A stretch of DNA of 64,000 nucleotides from Bdellovibrio bacteriovorus. Its GTDB lineage: Bacteria > Bdellovibrionota > Bdellovibrionia > Bdellovibrionales > Bdellovibrionaceae. The translations under genes and the position numbers were made by a program. The stretch is from assembly GCF_002208115.1 (NCBI RefSeq), contig NZ_CP020946.1:3705538-3769537 (forward strand), given 5' to 3'. The notes below the pieces were generated by a model, which made no database searches, was not told the DNA's origin, and was given only the letters and a program-made list of their open reading frames with translations. Positions 47,589 to 56,378 of this stretch are shown here, in pieces. Every line of letters starts with the position of its first letter. Positions within the stretch are counted from its first letter, which is position 1.

Positions 47589-48235
47589 TATTTCTTCTGA
47601 GCCTTGTTCCAGTCATCCATGAACATCTTGATACCTTTGTCAGTTAACGGATGGTGAGTCATGGATTGCATCACTTTAAATGGAATAGTCGCGATGTCCG
47701 CGCCCATTTCCGCTGCAAGTTGGATATGCATCGGGCTTCTTACGCTGGCTACCAATACTTCAGTCTCGAAGTCATAGTTGCGGTACATTTGAATAACCTG
47801 ATCAACCATCTGCATACCTTCAACACCAATATCATCAAGACGGCCCACAAACGGGGAAACCATCGTTGCACCCGCTTTAGCGGCAAGCAATGCCTGCATT
47901 GGAGAGAACACCAGCGTGACGTTGGTCTTGATGCCTTCCGCTTTCAATTTCTTGACAGCGATCATGCCGTCTTCGCACATCGGGATTTTCACCACAACGT
48001 TGGACGCCAGTTTTGCCAGCTCTTTACCTTCACGAACCATTTCTTCGTGCTGCAGGCTGATCACTTCGGCAGACACTGGACCGGTGATTTCTTTGCAGAT
48101 CTCTTTGATCACGGTGTGGAAGTCCTTGCCGCTTTTTGCGATCAAAGAAGGGTTTGTTGTAACACCGTCAACCCAACCACGAAGATTGGCTTGTCTGATT
48201 TCTTCAATTTCTGCTGTATCAATGAAAAACTTCAT
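47588..48235 (-). CDS. tal: Transaldolase, TalC/FSA family
   Basis: A 215-residue small transaldolase of the non-oxidative pentose phosphate pathway. The family start [11 protein letters not shown] and [12 protein letters not shown] are clear. Schiff-base Lys83 lies in [11 protein letters not shown]. Glu57 (GPVSAEVIS) stands 26 residues before it, where fructose-6-phosphate aldolases carry Gln and true transaldolases carry Glu, so transaldolase activity is the better prediction. The lipoprotein gene follows with a one-base overlap. Confidence 0.93.
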   Translation of the reverse strand: MKFFIDTAEIEEIRQANLRGWVDGVTTNPSLIAKSGKDFHTVIKEICKEITGPVSAEVISLQHEEMVREGKELAKLASNVVVKIPMCEDGMIAVKKLKAEGIKTNVTLVFSPMQALLAAKAGATMVSPFVGRLDDIGVEGMQMVDQVIQMYRNYDFETEVLVASVRSPMHIQLAAEMGADIATIPFKVMQSMTHHPLTDKGIKMFMDDWNKAQKK

Positions 48236-48296
48236 GGGGACTCCCGAGTCTGGAAACGTGATTTTTGGATACCCTCAATTTGTACGTTTTCCAGGA

Positions 48297-48806
48297 TTAA
48301 AAATCAACCAGGCTTTTACCCTGAATATGGAACTCGGCCTGCTTGGCCGGAAGGGCGGAGCGCGCAATTTCGCTCAAGCTCTTTTGATAGATGGGATGCT
48401 CATATTGCCCCCAGGCCTCTGCGGCACAGCGAATAATAAGCGGATCCTGGTGCAGTTGTGGATAGGGAAGCGTCAGACGCGGGGACATCAAAATCATGTC
48501 ATCGAAAGTCAAAAGGGTCAGCTCCGCATGGCTGCGCTGAAGCAGGCCCGGAGCGCCCTGTTCACAGCCCGACAAAATCATGTGCAGACACTGATCCACA
48601 GACATCATGGTTTCAAAGCGAATCACAAATTCCATGCGCGCACTCAAATCCAGACGCTCAGGGGTCAGATAGCGCTTATAGACTGAGGAGATCGCCACAA
48701 TGTCACCACACTCTGACAGTTTCGCCAGAAGACCTTTGGCCTTCTCAGTGCCGCCGACCAGATCCAGCGTCAGATATATCAATGCCGAATGTCGCACAGG
48801 ACTCAT
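48297..48806 (-). CDS. Degenerate FolK-like (HPPK-fold) protein
   Basis: A 169-residue protein whose outline follows hydroxymethyldihydropterin pyrophosphokinase: ALIYLTLDLVGGTEKAKGLL (for the usual LGSNLG), SSVYKRYLTPE, and RSHAELTLLTFDDMILMSPRL then LPYPQL...HPIY. The two magnesium-binding aspartates of HPPK (D-x-D) are replaced by Glu95 and Thr97, the conserved WGPR before them is missing, and the N-terminal LGSNLG loop is lost. It is therefore probably not an active FolK. The gene is translationally coupled to dapB (4-base overlap), which suggests a retained role. Alternative: a very divergent active enzyme. Confidence 0.65.
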   Translation of the reverse strand: MSPVRHSALIYLTLDLVGGTEKAKGLLAKLSECGDIVAISSVYKRYLTPERLDLSARMEFVIRFETMMSVDQCLHMILSGCEQGAPGLLQRSHAELTLLTFDDMILMSPRLTLPYPQLHQDPLIIRCAAEAWGQYEHPIYQKSLSEIARSALPAKQAEFHIQGKSLVDF

Positions 48807-49489
48807 TTGTTTTTTCCGAAAAGGACATCACGAATCTGATAAAGGCCGGGCTTTTGTTTCACCAGCCATTCCGCAGCCTGGACAGAACCCTTCGCAAAGA
48901 CCGTGCGATTCAAAGCCGTGTGCTCAAAAGTCAGAACCTCTTCATCACTCATGGCAAAGATCTTATGCACGCCAAACACACCGCCCCCGCGGATGGCCAA
49001 AGCTTCAGGAAGCTTCTTATCCACAGCTTTTTCCAGATTTTCCTGCAGGGTGATCGCCGTTCCGGAAGGTCTGTCTTTCTTGCGGTTGTGGTGGATTTCC
49101 TCAATCTGGAAATCAAAGTGTGAAATCGCGGAAAACGCTTTCAGTGCTTCGTTCAGCACCGCCACACCCAGGCTCATATTGGAAGACCAAAGAACCGGGA
49201 TCTTTTTGCTGTAGGTTTTTAGCAGCTCTTTTTCTTTTTTGGAAAAGCCCGTTGTTCCGCACACCACCGGTGTTTTGGTTTCGCTGGCTTTTTTCAGAAC
49301 ATCTTTCAGGGCCTCGGGAGAAGTGAAGTCAATCCACACATCCACCGCTTGAGCTTTCTTCGCATCCCACTTTTCCGAGCGCAGCGGGGCATACACCAGT
49401 TCGCAGCGGGGATTGGCTTCAATCACGGCAGCGATCTCTTTCCCCATACGGCCGGCAGAGCCCATCAGGCCGATTTTGATCTTCTTCAC
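48803..49489 (-). CDS. dapB: 4-Hydroxy-tetrahydrodipicolinate reductase
   Basis: DapB reduces the DapA product in lysine and diaminopimelate synthesis using NAD(P)H. The 228-residue chain has the nucleotide loop GLMGSAGRMGKEI, the VCGTTGFS segment and the substrate site EIHHNRKKDRPSGTA. The protein is slightly shorter than the E. coli enzyme but complete. The start overlaps the stop of dapA by 4 bases, and its stop overlaps the folK-like start by 4 bases. Confidence 0.96.
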   Translation of the reverse strand: MKKIKIGLMGSAGRMGKEIAAVIEANPRCELVYAPLRSEKWDAKKAQAVDVWIDFTSPEALKDVLKKASETKTPVVCGTTGFSKKEKELLKTYSKKIPVLWSSNMSLGVAVLNEALKAFSAISHFDFQIEEIHHNRKKDRPSGTAITLQENLEKAVDKKLPEALAIRGGGVFGVHKIFAMSDEEVLTFEHTALNRTVFAKGSVQAAEWLVKQKPGLYQIRDVLFGKNK

Positions 49490-50367
49490 AGCACACCCAC
49501 TTTTTTCATTTCGGCCTGAAGTTTTGCGGTGTTTTCCGCACCCAGCTCCACCAGTGGCAAACGCAACTCTGCGGAATCCAGAAGACCCATCAGTTGCAGG
49601 GCTTTTTTCACCGGAATCGGATTGGCTTCAACGAAAAGCAGGTCGATCAGGTCATTGTATTTCGCGATGTCCGCGCGGGCCTTGTCCAGCGCCCCTTCCG
49701 ACACCCATTTTTTCCACTGCACCATTTGCGCCGGAATCACATGCGACGCCACCGAGATCACCCCGTGACCGCCAGCGCCCAGGAATTCCACATACGTGCC
49801 ATCATCACCGGACAGCATCACAAATTCACTGCCGCAGGCTTTGATGATTTCACTGGCCAGATCAATTTTTCCAGAGGCTTCTTTGATGCCGACCACGCCG
49901 GAAACTTTGGCAAGATCACGGATGGTGCCGGTCTCCAGAGACGTGATCGTGCGGCCCGGAACATTGTAAAGAATGGTCGGGATCTTCACGGAAGATGCCA
50001 CGGCTTTGAAGTGCTCATACAATCCGCGCTGTGGTGGTTTGTTGTAATAAGGAACCACCACCAGAATCGCATCCGCACCCATTTCTTCGGCCTTGCGGGA
50101 ATCTTCAATGGTCTGGGCTGTGTTGTTGGATCCTGTTCCCATGATCAGAACAACTTTGTCACCGCAGAAACTGCGGATGTGCTTAAACAACTCCGCTTTT
50201 TCCGCCGAGGTCAGGACCGGGCTTTCACCCGTGGTTCCGTTAACGACAAAACCATCCACACCACCAGCCAGTTGCTGCTTCAATAGTTTGTCCAAAGAAG
50301 CAAAGTCAATTTTTCCGTTTTTAAATGGCGTTACCAGTGCGGTGAACGTGCCTTTGAAATTTTTCAT
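49486..50367 (-). CDS. dapA: 4-Hydroxy-tetrahydrodipicolinate synthase
   Basis: DapA condenses pyruvate with aspartate semialdehyde, the branch-point step to diaminopimelate and lysine. The 293-residue TIM-barrel shows NGTTGESPVL, the YNVPGRT motif with the catalytic Tyr, and the Schiff-base Lys in VGIKEASG. It overlaps dapF by 4 bases at its start and dapB by 4 bases at its end. Confidence 0.97.
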   Translation of the reverse strand: MKNFKGTFTALVTPFKNGKIDFASLDKLLKQQLAGGVDGFVVNGTTGESPVLTSAEKAELFKHIRSFCGDKVVLIMGTGSNNTAQTIEDSRKAEEMGADAILVVVPYYNKPPQRGLYEHFKAVASSVKIPTILYNVPGRTITSLETGTIRDLAKVSGVVGIKEASGKIDLASEIIKACGSEFVMLSGDDGTYVEFLGAGGHGVISVASHVIPAQMVQWKKWVSEGALDKARADIAKYNDLIDLLFVEANPIPVKKALQLMGLLDSAELRLPLVELGAENTAKLQAEMKKVGVL

Positions 50368-51221
50368 CCTACCACCTCAAGATTGTATTTAAAGTCCCCG
50401 ACAAATACGGCATCCCCTTCCATCAGCGGGTGGGGATCACCACTGATGAACGTCACTTGCATTGAACCACCGGGCATTTGCACTTCCACGCTGGATTCTT
50501 TGGTTTCTTTGTTATGAACGAACGCTGCCGCCACAGCTCCCGTGCCGCAGGCCAAGGTGTAATCTTCCACCCCGCGCTCGAAAGTCACGGCTCTGATTTT
50601 TCCCGCGGATTCCTCGGCATAAAACGTGACGTTGGCACCTGCGGGCTGCAGATCGTGATGGGATCTGGCTTCACGGGCCATGTCTTTTAAGGCCACGGTG
50701 TCGGAAAACGCATGGATCTTTTGCACCAAGTGCGGAACACCGGTGTTCACCAGGGCGAATTTTTCTGTGGAGCTGGATTTGGTTTTAAGTTCGATCAGCT
50801 CCTGGATGAAGCGCGCTTCCGGCATTTTCACGCGGATGCGGCTATTACCTAAAATTTGCGCCACCACCAGGCCTGCGCCGGTTTTAAAGCGCAAGACTCC
50901 GGTGCCTTTGACGTCCAGAGAGTCATAACAAAAGCGCGCGGCACATCGGGCGGCATTGCCGCACATTTCTGCCGTGGACCCGTCGTTGTTGTAAAAGTCC
51001 CAGTGAAAATCAAAACCTTCGCTGCCGTCTTCGATCAGCAAGAAACCGTCGGTGCTAAGACCCAGAACACGGTCGCACACCAATTTCGCAAACTGCGGGC
51101 GGCTCATGCCCAGAGTCTTTTCCAAGTCGGCCCACGCCGAGCCCTTGCGGGCATCAATCAATGAAAATGTATTTCCCGCGCCGGACATCTTGGTGATCGA
51201 CAGCGGTAACAGACGGTTCAT
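50364..51221 (-). CDS. dapF: Diaminopimelate epimerase
   Basis: DapF interconverts LL- and meso-diaminopimelate; the meso form is the peptidoglycan cross-link residue. Both catalytic cysteines are present: EMCGNAARCAARF (about residue 78) and LACGTGAVAAAF (about 228). The N-terminus (PLSITKMSGAGNTFSLIDAR) is standard. It overlaps the lptM-like gene by 4 bases upstream and dapA by 4 bases downstream. Confidence 0.97.
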   Translation of the reverse strand: MNRLLPLSITKMSGAGNTFSLIDARKGSAWADLEKTLGMSRPQFAKLVCDRVLGLSTDGFLLIEDGSEGFDFHWDFYNNDGSTAEMCGNAARCAARFCYDSLDVKGTGVLRFKTGAGLVVAQILGNSRIRVKMPEARFIQELIELKTKSSSTEKFALVNTGVPHLVQKIHAFSDTVALKDMAREARSHHDLQPAGANVTFYAEESAGKIRAVTFERGVEDYTLACGTGAVAAAFVHNKETKESSVEVQMPGGSMQVTFISGDPHPLMEGDAVFVGDFKYNLEVVG

Positions 51222-51433
51222 GGCTCCTCCGTCTCGGCAGAGGTGTCATCATCCTGATTTTTTTTGATGGTTTTCTTTTTTGGATTCGGCGCCTGGTTGG
51301 CATCCTTGAAGGTCGGCTCACCACGGCCCAGCGGGGCCGGGTTCAATGGTGGCAGGGGACGGCCCTTGACTCCGCATGCGGAAACACTCAAGGCCAACAC
51401 GGCAAACAGAAGGATTTTATTCAGCGGTTCCAT
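51218..51433 (-). CDS. lptM: LptM (YifL)-like small lipoprotein
   Basis: A 71-residue lipoprotein. The signal MEPLNKILLFAVLALSVSAC ends in lipobox VSAC, and the mature N-terminus CGVKGRPLPPLNPAP matches the short LptM/YifL pattern (CGxKG-x-P-x-x-P), followed by a disordered Pro/Lys/Asp/Glu tail. In E. coli LptM stabilises the outer-membrane LPS translocon LptD-LptE. As in E. coli, the gene lies directly upstream of dapF, here with a 4-base overlap, which strengthens the assignment. AAGGGG precedes the ATG at 51433. Confidence 0.78.
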   Translation of the reverse strand: MEPLNKILLFAVLALSVSACGVKGRPLPPLNPAPLGRGEPTFKDANQAPNPKKKTIKKNQDDDTSAETEEP

Positions 51434-52283
51434 TCATCCCCTTAAGCTCGCCTTCGACTTCCAAAACGCGTCGGCAAAGCATGGGGTCTATCATATACTG
51501 TCTGTACTGGTTCGCAGAAATGTTTTTGCAGGTCATCACGTATTTCTGAGCCTGCTCGGTGTTCATCTTTTTCTGAGAATGAGCCACTTTCCACTGCCAA
51601 TAGTAGGATTCAGGATATTTTTCGTCCGCTTTCTTCAAAAGAGCCAAGGATTCCTGAGTTTTTAGCGGATTGTTAAGATCCAGAAACTTTTGGACCTCCA
51701 GGGCGTACCAGTACTTCTGCAGCGGAGATTTCTTCACCGCCACCGTGTCATACACTTTCTGGTACTCCGGCCATTTGGTCTGACAAGCCAACGCCTGGGC
51801 TTGGGTCAGTTTCAGATCTTCATCAAAAGGCACTACCAAAAGCTGTTTTCTTACAGTTTCTAGGCCTGCTTTGCAGTCACCCTTGGCGATCATCAGGCGC
51901 GCCATTTCAATCACGATGGGGAAGTTGTCAGGCTCGATGCGCGCAGCTTCCGAGACCTTGTCCAAGGCCTGATTGACGTCGGCCTTACGCAAAGACACGC
52001 CGGTTTCATAGAGCTGCTGGGACTTGTCACTGAAAAAGATGTTGGAAACTTCGCTGACGGTTTTTTTCAGTTCCGCCACCGCCTGAGGGCGGGTTTCTCT
52101 TTGAATCGCAGCCGAAAGAATATTGAGCGCTTGAGTGCGGTCGCGCTGCAGACTCAAATTATAGGCTTTTTCGATAATATCTTTGTAGGTCTCAGACTTG
52201 GGAAGTTTCGTCTGAGAAAAAGCGGGCAGGGCAAAAAAGGAAAGAGCCGCTGTTAAGGCGGCTCTCATCACTGTCATTCTCAT
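51417..52283 (-). CDS. Periplasmic TPR-like protein
   Basis: A 288-residue protein with signal peptide MRMTVMRAALTAALSFFALPAFS. The mature part is helical, with TPR-like pairs (LYETGVSLRKADVNQALDKVSEAARIEPDNF in parts; CKAGLETVRKQLLVVPFDEDL). No catalytic motif. It starts 3 bases after the stop of the DUF3108-like gene and overlaps the lptM-like gene by 17 bases, so it belongs to the dap operon. Function unknown; probably an envelope scaffold. Confidence 0.8.
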   Translation of the reverse strand: MRMTVMRAALTAALSFFALPAFSQTKLPKSETYKDIIEKAYNLSLQRDRTQALNILSAAIQRETRPQAVAELKKTVSEVSNIFFSDKSQQLYETGVSLRKADVNQALDKVSEAARIEPDNFPIVIEMARLMIAKGDCKAGLETVRKQLLVVPFDEDLKLTQAQALACQTKWPEYQKVYDTVAVKKSPLQKYWYALEVQKFLDLNNPLKTQESLALLKKADEKYPESYYWQWKVAHSQKKMNTEQAQKYVMTCKNISANQYRQYMIDPMLCRRVLEVEGELKGMNGTAE

Positions 52284-52286
52284 GAA

Positions 52287-52859
52287 TTATTTCTTCTGGA
52301 ATGATTTCAAAGCAACAGTCACTTGGCCGAATTGGCTTGGAGCAACTTGTTTCAACAAACCGGACATTGGAACCAACTGTGGATTGATCCATGCGTTGAT
52401 TTCAGAGTTGTCTTCTTTGTTTTTAAGACGAGCGTGGATGCAATCGAAAGTTCCAGCAGGAACAGTGATGCGCGCTTCTTTAACTTCGATAACTTCGATG
52501 TCTTGTTTAGGGATTTGTTGTTCTTTACCGTTCACCAGCAATTTTTTAGTTTCGCCAGTGTTTGGATCGATCAGCATTTCCATTTTTTGCTTACCAGCAA
52601 AACCAAGATCCATATCCTGATTCATCCAGATGCCATCAGCGCCGATAGAAGCTACAGACGTGATCATGGAACCTTTGATGAAGCCCATGTCGATGCTGTA
52701 GTCAGCTCTGTCGCCAACTTTCCAGTCCAAACCAGTAGTTTGAGCCTGTTCCAAAATGCCAGGCATTTGAGCCTGAACAACTACTTCCGTGATAGATGGT
52801 GCTGCAACTGCATTAACAGAGAACGCCAAACCTAGGGCCGCAATAATAGCCTTGAACAT
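52287..52859 (-). CDS. Periplasmic DUF3108-like protein
   Basis: A 190-residue protein with signal peptide MFKAIIAALGLAFSVNAVAA and a strong ribosome site (AAGGAGG, seven bases). The mature part is beta-rich; ARITVPAGTFDCIHARLKNKED... resembles the DUF3108 type, where an extracytoplasmic sandwich carries a VPAGTF motif. Function unknown. First gene of the run down to the folK-like gene; ftsK ends 72 bases upstream, past a small hairpin. Confidence 0.75.
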   Translation of the reverse strand: MFKAIIAALGLAFSVNAVAAPSITEVVVQAQMPGILEQAQTTGLDWKVGDRADYSIDMGFIKGSMITSVASIGADGIWMNQDMDLGFAGKQKMEMLIDPNTGETKKLLVNGKEQQIPKQDIEVIEVKEARITVPAGTFDCIHARLKNKEDNSEINAWINPQLVPMSGLLKQVAPSQFGQVTVALKSFQKK

Positions 52860-52882
52860 AAATTCCTCCTTGAATGGTTATA

Positions 52883-52901
52883 TGGTCTCCTAATGAGACC
52901 A
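52883..52901. other. Hairpin between ftsK and the dap operon
   Basis: TGGTCTC (52883-52889) pairs with GAGACCA (52895-52901) around CTAAT. No T-run, so its effect on transcription from ftsK is uncertain; it could be in the leader of the DUF3108-like gene. Confidence 0.4.
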
Positions 52902-52931
52902 CGACCAAGGGTGGTGCAGTCAAGGCTCTAT

Positions 52932-55328
52932 TTATTGTTCTCTGTAACTACTCACCAGAACTTGACGCGGCTTGCTGCCGTTCGCTGGACCCACCACACC
53001 TTCTTTTTCGAAGATTTCAATCATGCGGGCAGCACGCGGATAGCCGAGTCTGAATTTGCGCTGAATTAAAGACGCAGAGATTTCTTTCTGCTCAGAAGCC
53101 CAAGACAGAATCTCGTCGTATCTTTCATCGTACTCTTCTTCACCAAAGCCGCCGCCATCGCCGCCACCTGCTTCGCCGCCGTCACCACCAGCAAATCCAT
53201 CCAGCGCTTTCATCGCCAGTGGATCGTATTCAGGTTCCGCTTGCGATGCCCAGTGTTTCACGACATTGCCGATTTCGCCGTCAGACAAATAAGGTCCGTG
53301 GTGACGAGTTGGTTTTCCCACACCCGGAGCCTGGAACAGCATATCCCCGTTCGGCAACAGACGTTCCGCACCCGAATCATCGATGATGATACGGGAATCC
53401 ATTTTGGACGCCACTTTCAGGGCCACACGGCCCGGGATGTTCGTTTTAATCAAACCGGTCACAACGTCTTTGCGCGGAGACTGGGTCGCCAGAATCAAAT
53501 GGATTCCGCAGGCACGGGCTTTTTGGGTCAGACGCTGAATCGGCTCTTCGATGTTTTGTTTTTCAACGATCATCAAATCCGCCAACTCATCCACCACGAT
53601 CACGATGTAAGGCAGGGGCTGGTAATAGTACTGATCGAGCTTCGCTTTGCCCTCTTCCAGCTCCTGATTGATTTTTTCATGCTCTTCCACGTCGGCCTTG
53701 GAAAGATTGCCGGTCTTTTCGTTGAAGGCTTCAATTTTACCAACACCGAATTTGGACAGGGACTTATAGCGTTTTTCCATCTCACGAACCGCCCACTTCA
53801 GCGCCGTCGCGGCCTTCTTCGGTTCGGTCACGTGTGGAAGCACCAGATGCGGAACAGTCGAGAATGGCGCCAAGTCGACCATTTTCGGGTCAATCAAAAC
53901 CAGGCGCAGCGTTTTCGGTGAATGCCTGAACAACAGACCCGTGATGATCGAGCCCACAAACACGGACTTACCAGAACCCGTCGTACCGGCGATCAGCAAG
54001 TGCGGCATCTTTCTGAGATCCACCACTTTAGGTTCACCATCCACCGCACGGCCCACGGCCATCGGCAAAGCCAGATCCTCACTCCAGAACTGATCTTCAG
54101 CGATCAGGTCTTTGTAATAAACTGTTTCACGCTTCAGGTTCGCGGTTTCAATACCCACGACATCCGTTCCCGGGATGTGTCCCACCACACGCACAGATTC
54201 GGAAGACAGAGCCAAAGACAAGTCGTCTTCAAGCTCGGAGATTTTTGAGATCTTCACATCGGCATTAGGTTTAAATTCATACATCGTGACCAGCGGGCCG
54301 GGTTTGGCGTCCTGGATGCTGCCTTCGATGGAGAAGTTCTTCAGTTTTTCAACCAGAGAATCGGCTTTACGCTGAATCTCGGCCTTGTCGATCTTGATAC
54401 GGGACGCCGGAGGATCTTCCAGGAGCGCCAGTTTCGGCATGTCCCAGTTTTCAATACGACGAGGAGGTTTGGCCTTCATCACGACTTTGCGTTTTTGCGC
54501 CAGACGAACGGCAGGAACTTCTTCCTCTTCTTCGTCGTCGGATTCTTCCTCATCCTCTTCGGTTTCTTCCTCGTCTTCTTCTTCCGCCGCAGCCAGAAGC
54601 TCTTCCAGTTCTTCGTCCTCTTCCTCTTCTTCTTCGGAAGGTTTTTCTACGAACTTCTTGTCGGAAAGAGGGAAAATGGCCGCCTTGGCTTTTTCGTCTT
54701 TTTTGGATTTCTTGGTTTTTTCTTCCTTCACGAACATGCCGGAAAAGAACGCCGCAATTTTATCGGTGAACTTTTTCTTTTTCATGTCAGCCAAAAGGCC
54801 CTGAGGAATCTCTGCCAGCTCCTGCAAAGTGCGTTCGGAATAGAACACCACCAGCACGGCCATCAACGACCACAAAATCACCTGCACACCGACCGAGTTA
54901 AACGCCTGCATCAGCGCCTGGGACACGCCCAGACCCAAAAGGCCCCCCAGATAGATCTGCCCCTGGAAAATCTTCGTGTTCGGCAAATACAGGCTGAACA
55001 AAGCCGCCACATTCACGATCAGCAGCAAAGCCCAGACAAAACGAATGTTTTTTAGGTTCAGGGATTCACCCTTAAAGCTTGCATAGGCGATTTTACCAAA
55101 GCAGGCCACAACGACCCAGGCCGCAAGGCCCATTGCCTGATACAGCATATCGGCCAGGAAGCTTCCTACAATTCCGCAGTAATTTGTGGATCTTAGCCCC
55201 TGTCCCATGGAATTCAGGGAAGGGTCCATAGGGTTATAGCTAACCAAGGCCAGGGCGAGGAAAAGCCCCAAGCCTAAAAAGCCTATTGAAATGACGTCCT
55301 GTCGAAACTTTTTAAGGAATTGGTTCAT
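52932..55328 (-). CDS. ftsK: DNA translocase FtsK
   Basis: FtsK pumps chromosome DNA at the division septum and helps separate sister chromosomes. The 798-residue protein has four or so N-terminal membrane helices (1-170), a Glu/Asp-rich linker (about 215-275, with runs of acidic residues), the alpha/beta motor with Walker A LIAGTTGSGKSVF, Walker B YIVIVVDELADLM, and the C-terminal gamma winged-helix domain (EISASLIQRKFRLGYPRAARMIEIF in parts) that reads polar DNA motifs. The Gly/Asp-rich stretch before gamma (GFAGGDGGEAGGGDGG) is a flexible hinge. Start ATG at 55328; divergent from queE. Confidence 0.97.
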   Translation of the reverse strand: MNQFLKKFRQDVISIGFLGLGLFLALALVSYNPMDPSLNSMGQGLRSTNYCGIVGSFLADMLYQAMGLAAWVVVACFGKIAYASFKGESLNLKNIRFVWALLLIVNVAALFSLYLPNTKIFQGQIYLGGLLGLGVSQALMQAFNSVGVQVILWSLMAVLVVFYSERTLQELAEIPQGLLADMKKKKFTDKIAAFFSGMFVKEEKTKKSKKDEKAKAAIFPLSDKKFVEKPSEEEEEEDEELEELLAAAEEEDEEETEEDEEESDDEEEEEVPAVRLAQKRKVVMKAKPPRRIENWDMPKLALLEDPPASRIKIDKAEIQRKADSLVEKLKNFSIEGSIQDAKPGPLVTMYEFKPNADVKISKISELEDDLSLALSSESVRVVGHIPGTDVVGIETANLKRETVYYKDLIAEDQFWSEDLALPMAVGRAVDGEPKVVDLRKMPHLLIAGTTGSGKSVFVGSIITGLLFRHSPKTLRLVLIDPKMVDLAPFSTVPHLVLPHVTEPKKAATALKWAVREMEKRYKSLSKFGVGKIEAFNEKTGNLSKADVEEHEKINQELEEGKAKLDQYYYQPLPYIVIVVDELADLMIVEKQNIEEPIQRLTQKARACGIHLILATQSPRKDVVTGLIKTNIPGRVALKVASKMDSRIIIDDSGAERLLPNGDMLFQAPGVGKPTRHHGPYLSDGEIGNVVKHWASQAEPEYDPLAMKALDGFAGGDGGEAGGGDGGGFGEEEYDERYDEILSWASEQKEISASLIQRKFRLGYPRAARMIEIFEKEGVVGPANGSKPRQVLVSSYREQ

Positions 55329-55837
55329 TTAAAAAATTTACGAAATTCCCAGCAGTTAGTCATGCTCCCCGGGGCCTTCCTTGACTTAAGCCCCGGTATG
55401 CCCGACAAAGAGCCAGTCAAATGCTTAAAATAAATGAGATTTTCTATAGTATTCAAGGTGAAACGACCTATGTGGGCTGCCCCACGGTGTTCGTGCGCCT
55501 GACCGCCTGCAACCTGCGCTGCACTTACTGCGACACCAAGTATTCTTACTATGAAGGTGAAATGCAGACCCTGGAAGCCATCATCGCCGAGATCGATTCT
55601 CATAAGGCACCTAATGTTTGCATCACCGGTGGTGAGCCGCTGTTACAAAAAGAAGTTCACACGTTGATGAAAACTTTGTGCGACAAAGGTTACTTGGTTT
55701 CTTTGGAAACAAGTGGATCAAAAAGTGTTGAGCAGGTGGATCCTCGCGTAAAAATAATTTTGGACGTGAAAACTCCGGACAGTGGTGCGGCAGATTCATT
55801 CGTGATGGCCAACATCGGCTTTTCCACTCCCAGCACG

Positions 55838-55855
55838 GAATACAAGTTCGTCATC
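55838..55855 (+). repeat. 18-bp direct repeat, left copy
   Basis: GAATACAAGTTCGTCATC occurs here and again at 56684-56701. Both copies are in the queE reading frame (codons EYKFVI). They flank the inserted rplI segment. Confidence 0.95.
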
Positions 55856-55856
55856 A

Positions 55857-55881
55857 AAAGGGACCCTTGTGGGGTCCCTTT
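55857..55881 (-). terminator. Terminator of rplI, T-run cut short
   Basis: AAAGGGACCC (55857-55866) pairs with GGGTCCCTTT (55872-55881) around TTGTG. On the minus strand only four T follow before queE sequence begins, whereas the related site at 61075 is followed by TTTTCTTTTT. Confidence 0.85.
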
Positions 55882-55918
55882 AAAGAAACATTCAGCTTTC
55901 AGAAGCCTGTAATGCGGC

Positions 55919-56362
55919 TTACGCGCGCTCAACAGCGATCTGGATCTTTGCTTCCATGCCTTCAGAATAACGAACAACCGCTTTGTGCTGACCCAATACT
56001 TTGATTGGCTCTTCCAAGTGGATGTCACGACGGTCAACAGAGTGACCCATTTTCTGAAGTTCTTTGGAGATGTCTGTAGTTGTTACAGTACCGAACAACT
56101 TATCAGTCTCACCAGCAGCCAGTTTGAATGTAACTGTGGTGCCGTTGATTTTGTTAAGAAGTTCTTGTCTCTCTGCCAAAGCTTTTTTCTTTTTCGCTTC
56201 AGCAACACGTTGCAAGTGCTCATACTCTTTTACGCGTTTTTCAGTAGCTTCAGCAGCCAGTTTGCGTGGGAACAGGAAGTTTCTCGCGAAACCTTCAGAA
56301 ACGTTCACCAACTCACCAACACGACCTACATCTTTAACGTCTTTTTGAAGAATAACTTTCAT
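55919..56362 (-). CDS. rplI: Ribosomal protein bL9
   Basis: A complete 147-residue L9 of the large subunit. The N-terminal domain (VILQKDVKDVGRVGELVNVSEGFARNFLFPRKLA in parts), the long connecting helix (YEHLQRVAEAKKKKALAERQEL) and the C-terminal RNA-binding domain (LFGTVTTTDISKEL ... EPIKVLGQHKAVVRY) are all intact. GGAG precedes the ATG at 56362. Normally it follows rpsF, rpsR and a DUF2232 gene; here only the tail of DUF2232 is upstream, and the whole block sits inside queE. No promoter is visible within the segment, so its expression here is doubtful. Confidence 0.97.
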   Translation of the reverse strand: MKVILQKDVKDVGRVGELVNVSEGFARNFLFPRKLAAEATEKRVKEYEHLQRVAEAKKKKALAERQELLNKINGTTVTFKLAAGETDKLFGTVTTTDISKELQKMGHSVDRRDIHLEEPIKVLGQHKAVVRYSEGMEAKIQIAVERA

Positions 56363-56378
56363 GTGATCTCCATAGTTT

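Larger units (their letters stand above)
55421..55912 (+). pseudogene. queE: queE, 5' part (7-carboxy-7-deazaguanine synthase), interrupted
   Basis: Codons 1-145 encode the front of QueE, a radical-SAM enzyme making CDG, the precursor of preQ0/queuosine. The iron-sulfur motif CNLRCTYC (Cys30, Cys34, Cys37), GGEPLLQ and ETSGS are present. After ...STEYKFVI the frame enters an inserted segment and ends after 18 unrelated residues (KRDPCGVPLKKHSAFRSL). The true C-terminal part lies at 56684-56905. The two parts share an 18-bp repeat; joining them gives 212 codons with the normal QueE end. As written the gene cannot make a full enzyme. Confidence 0.9.
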
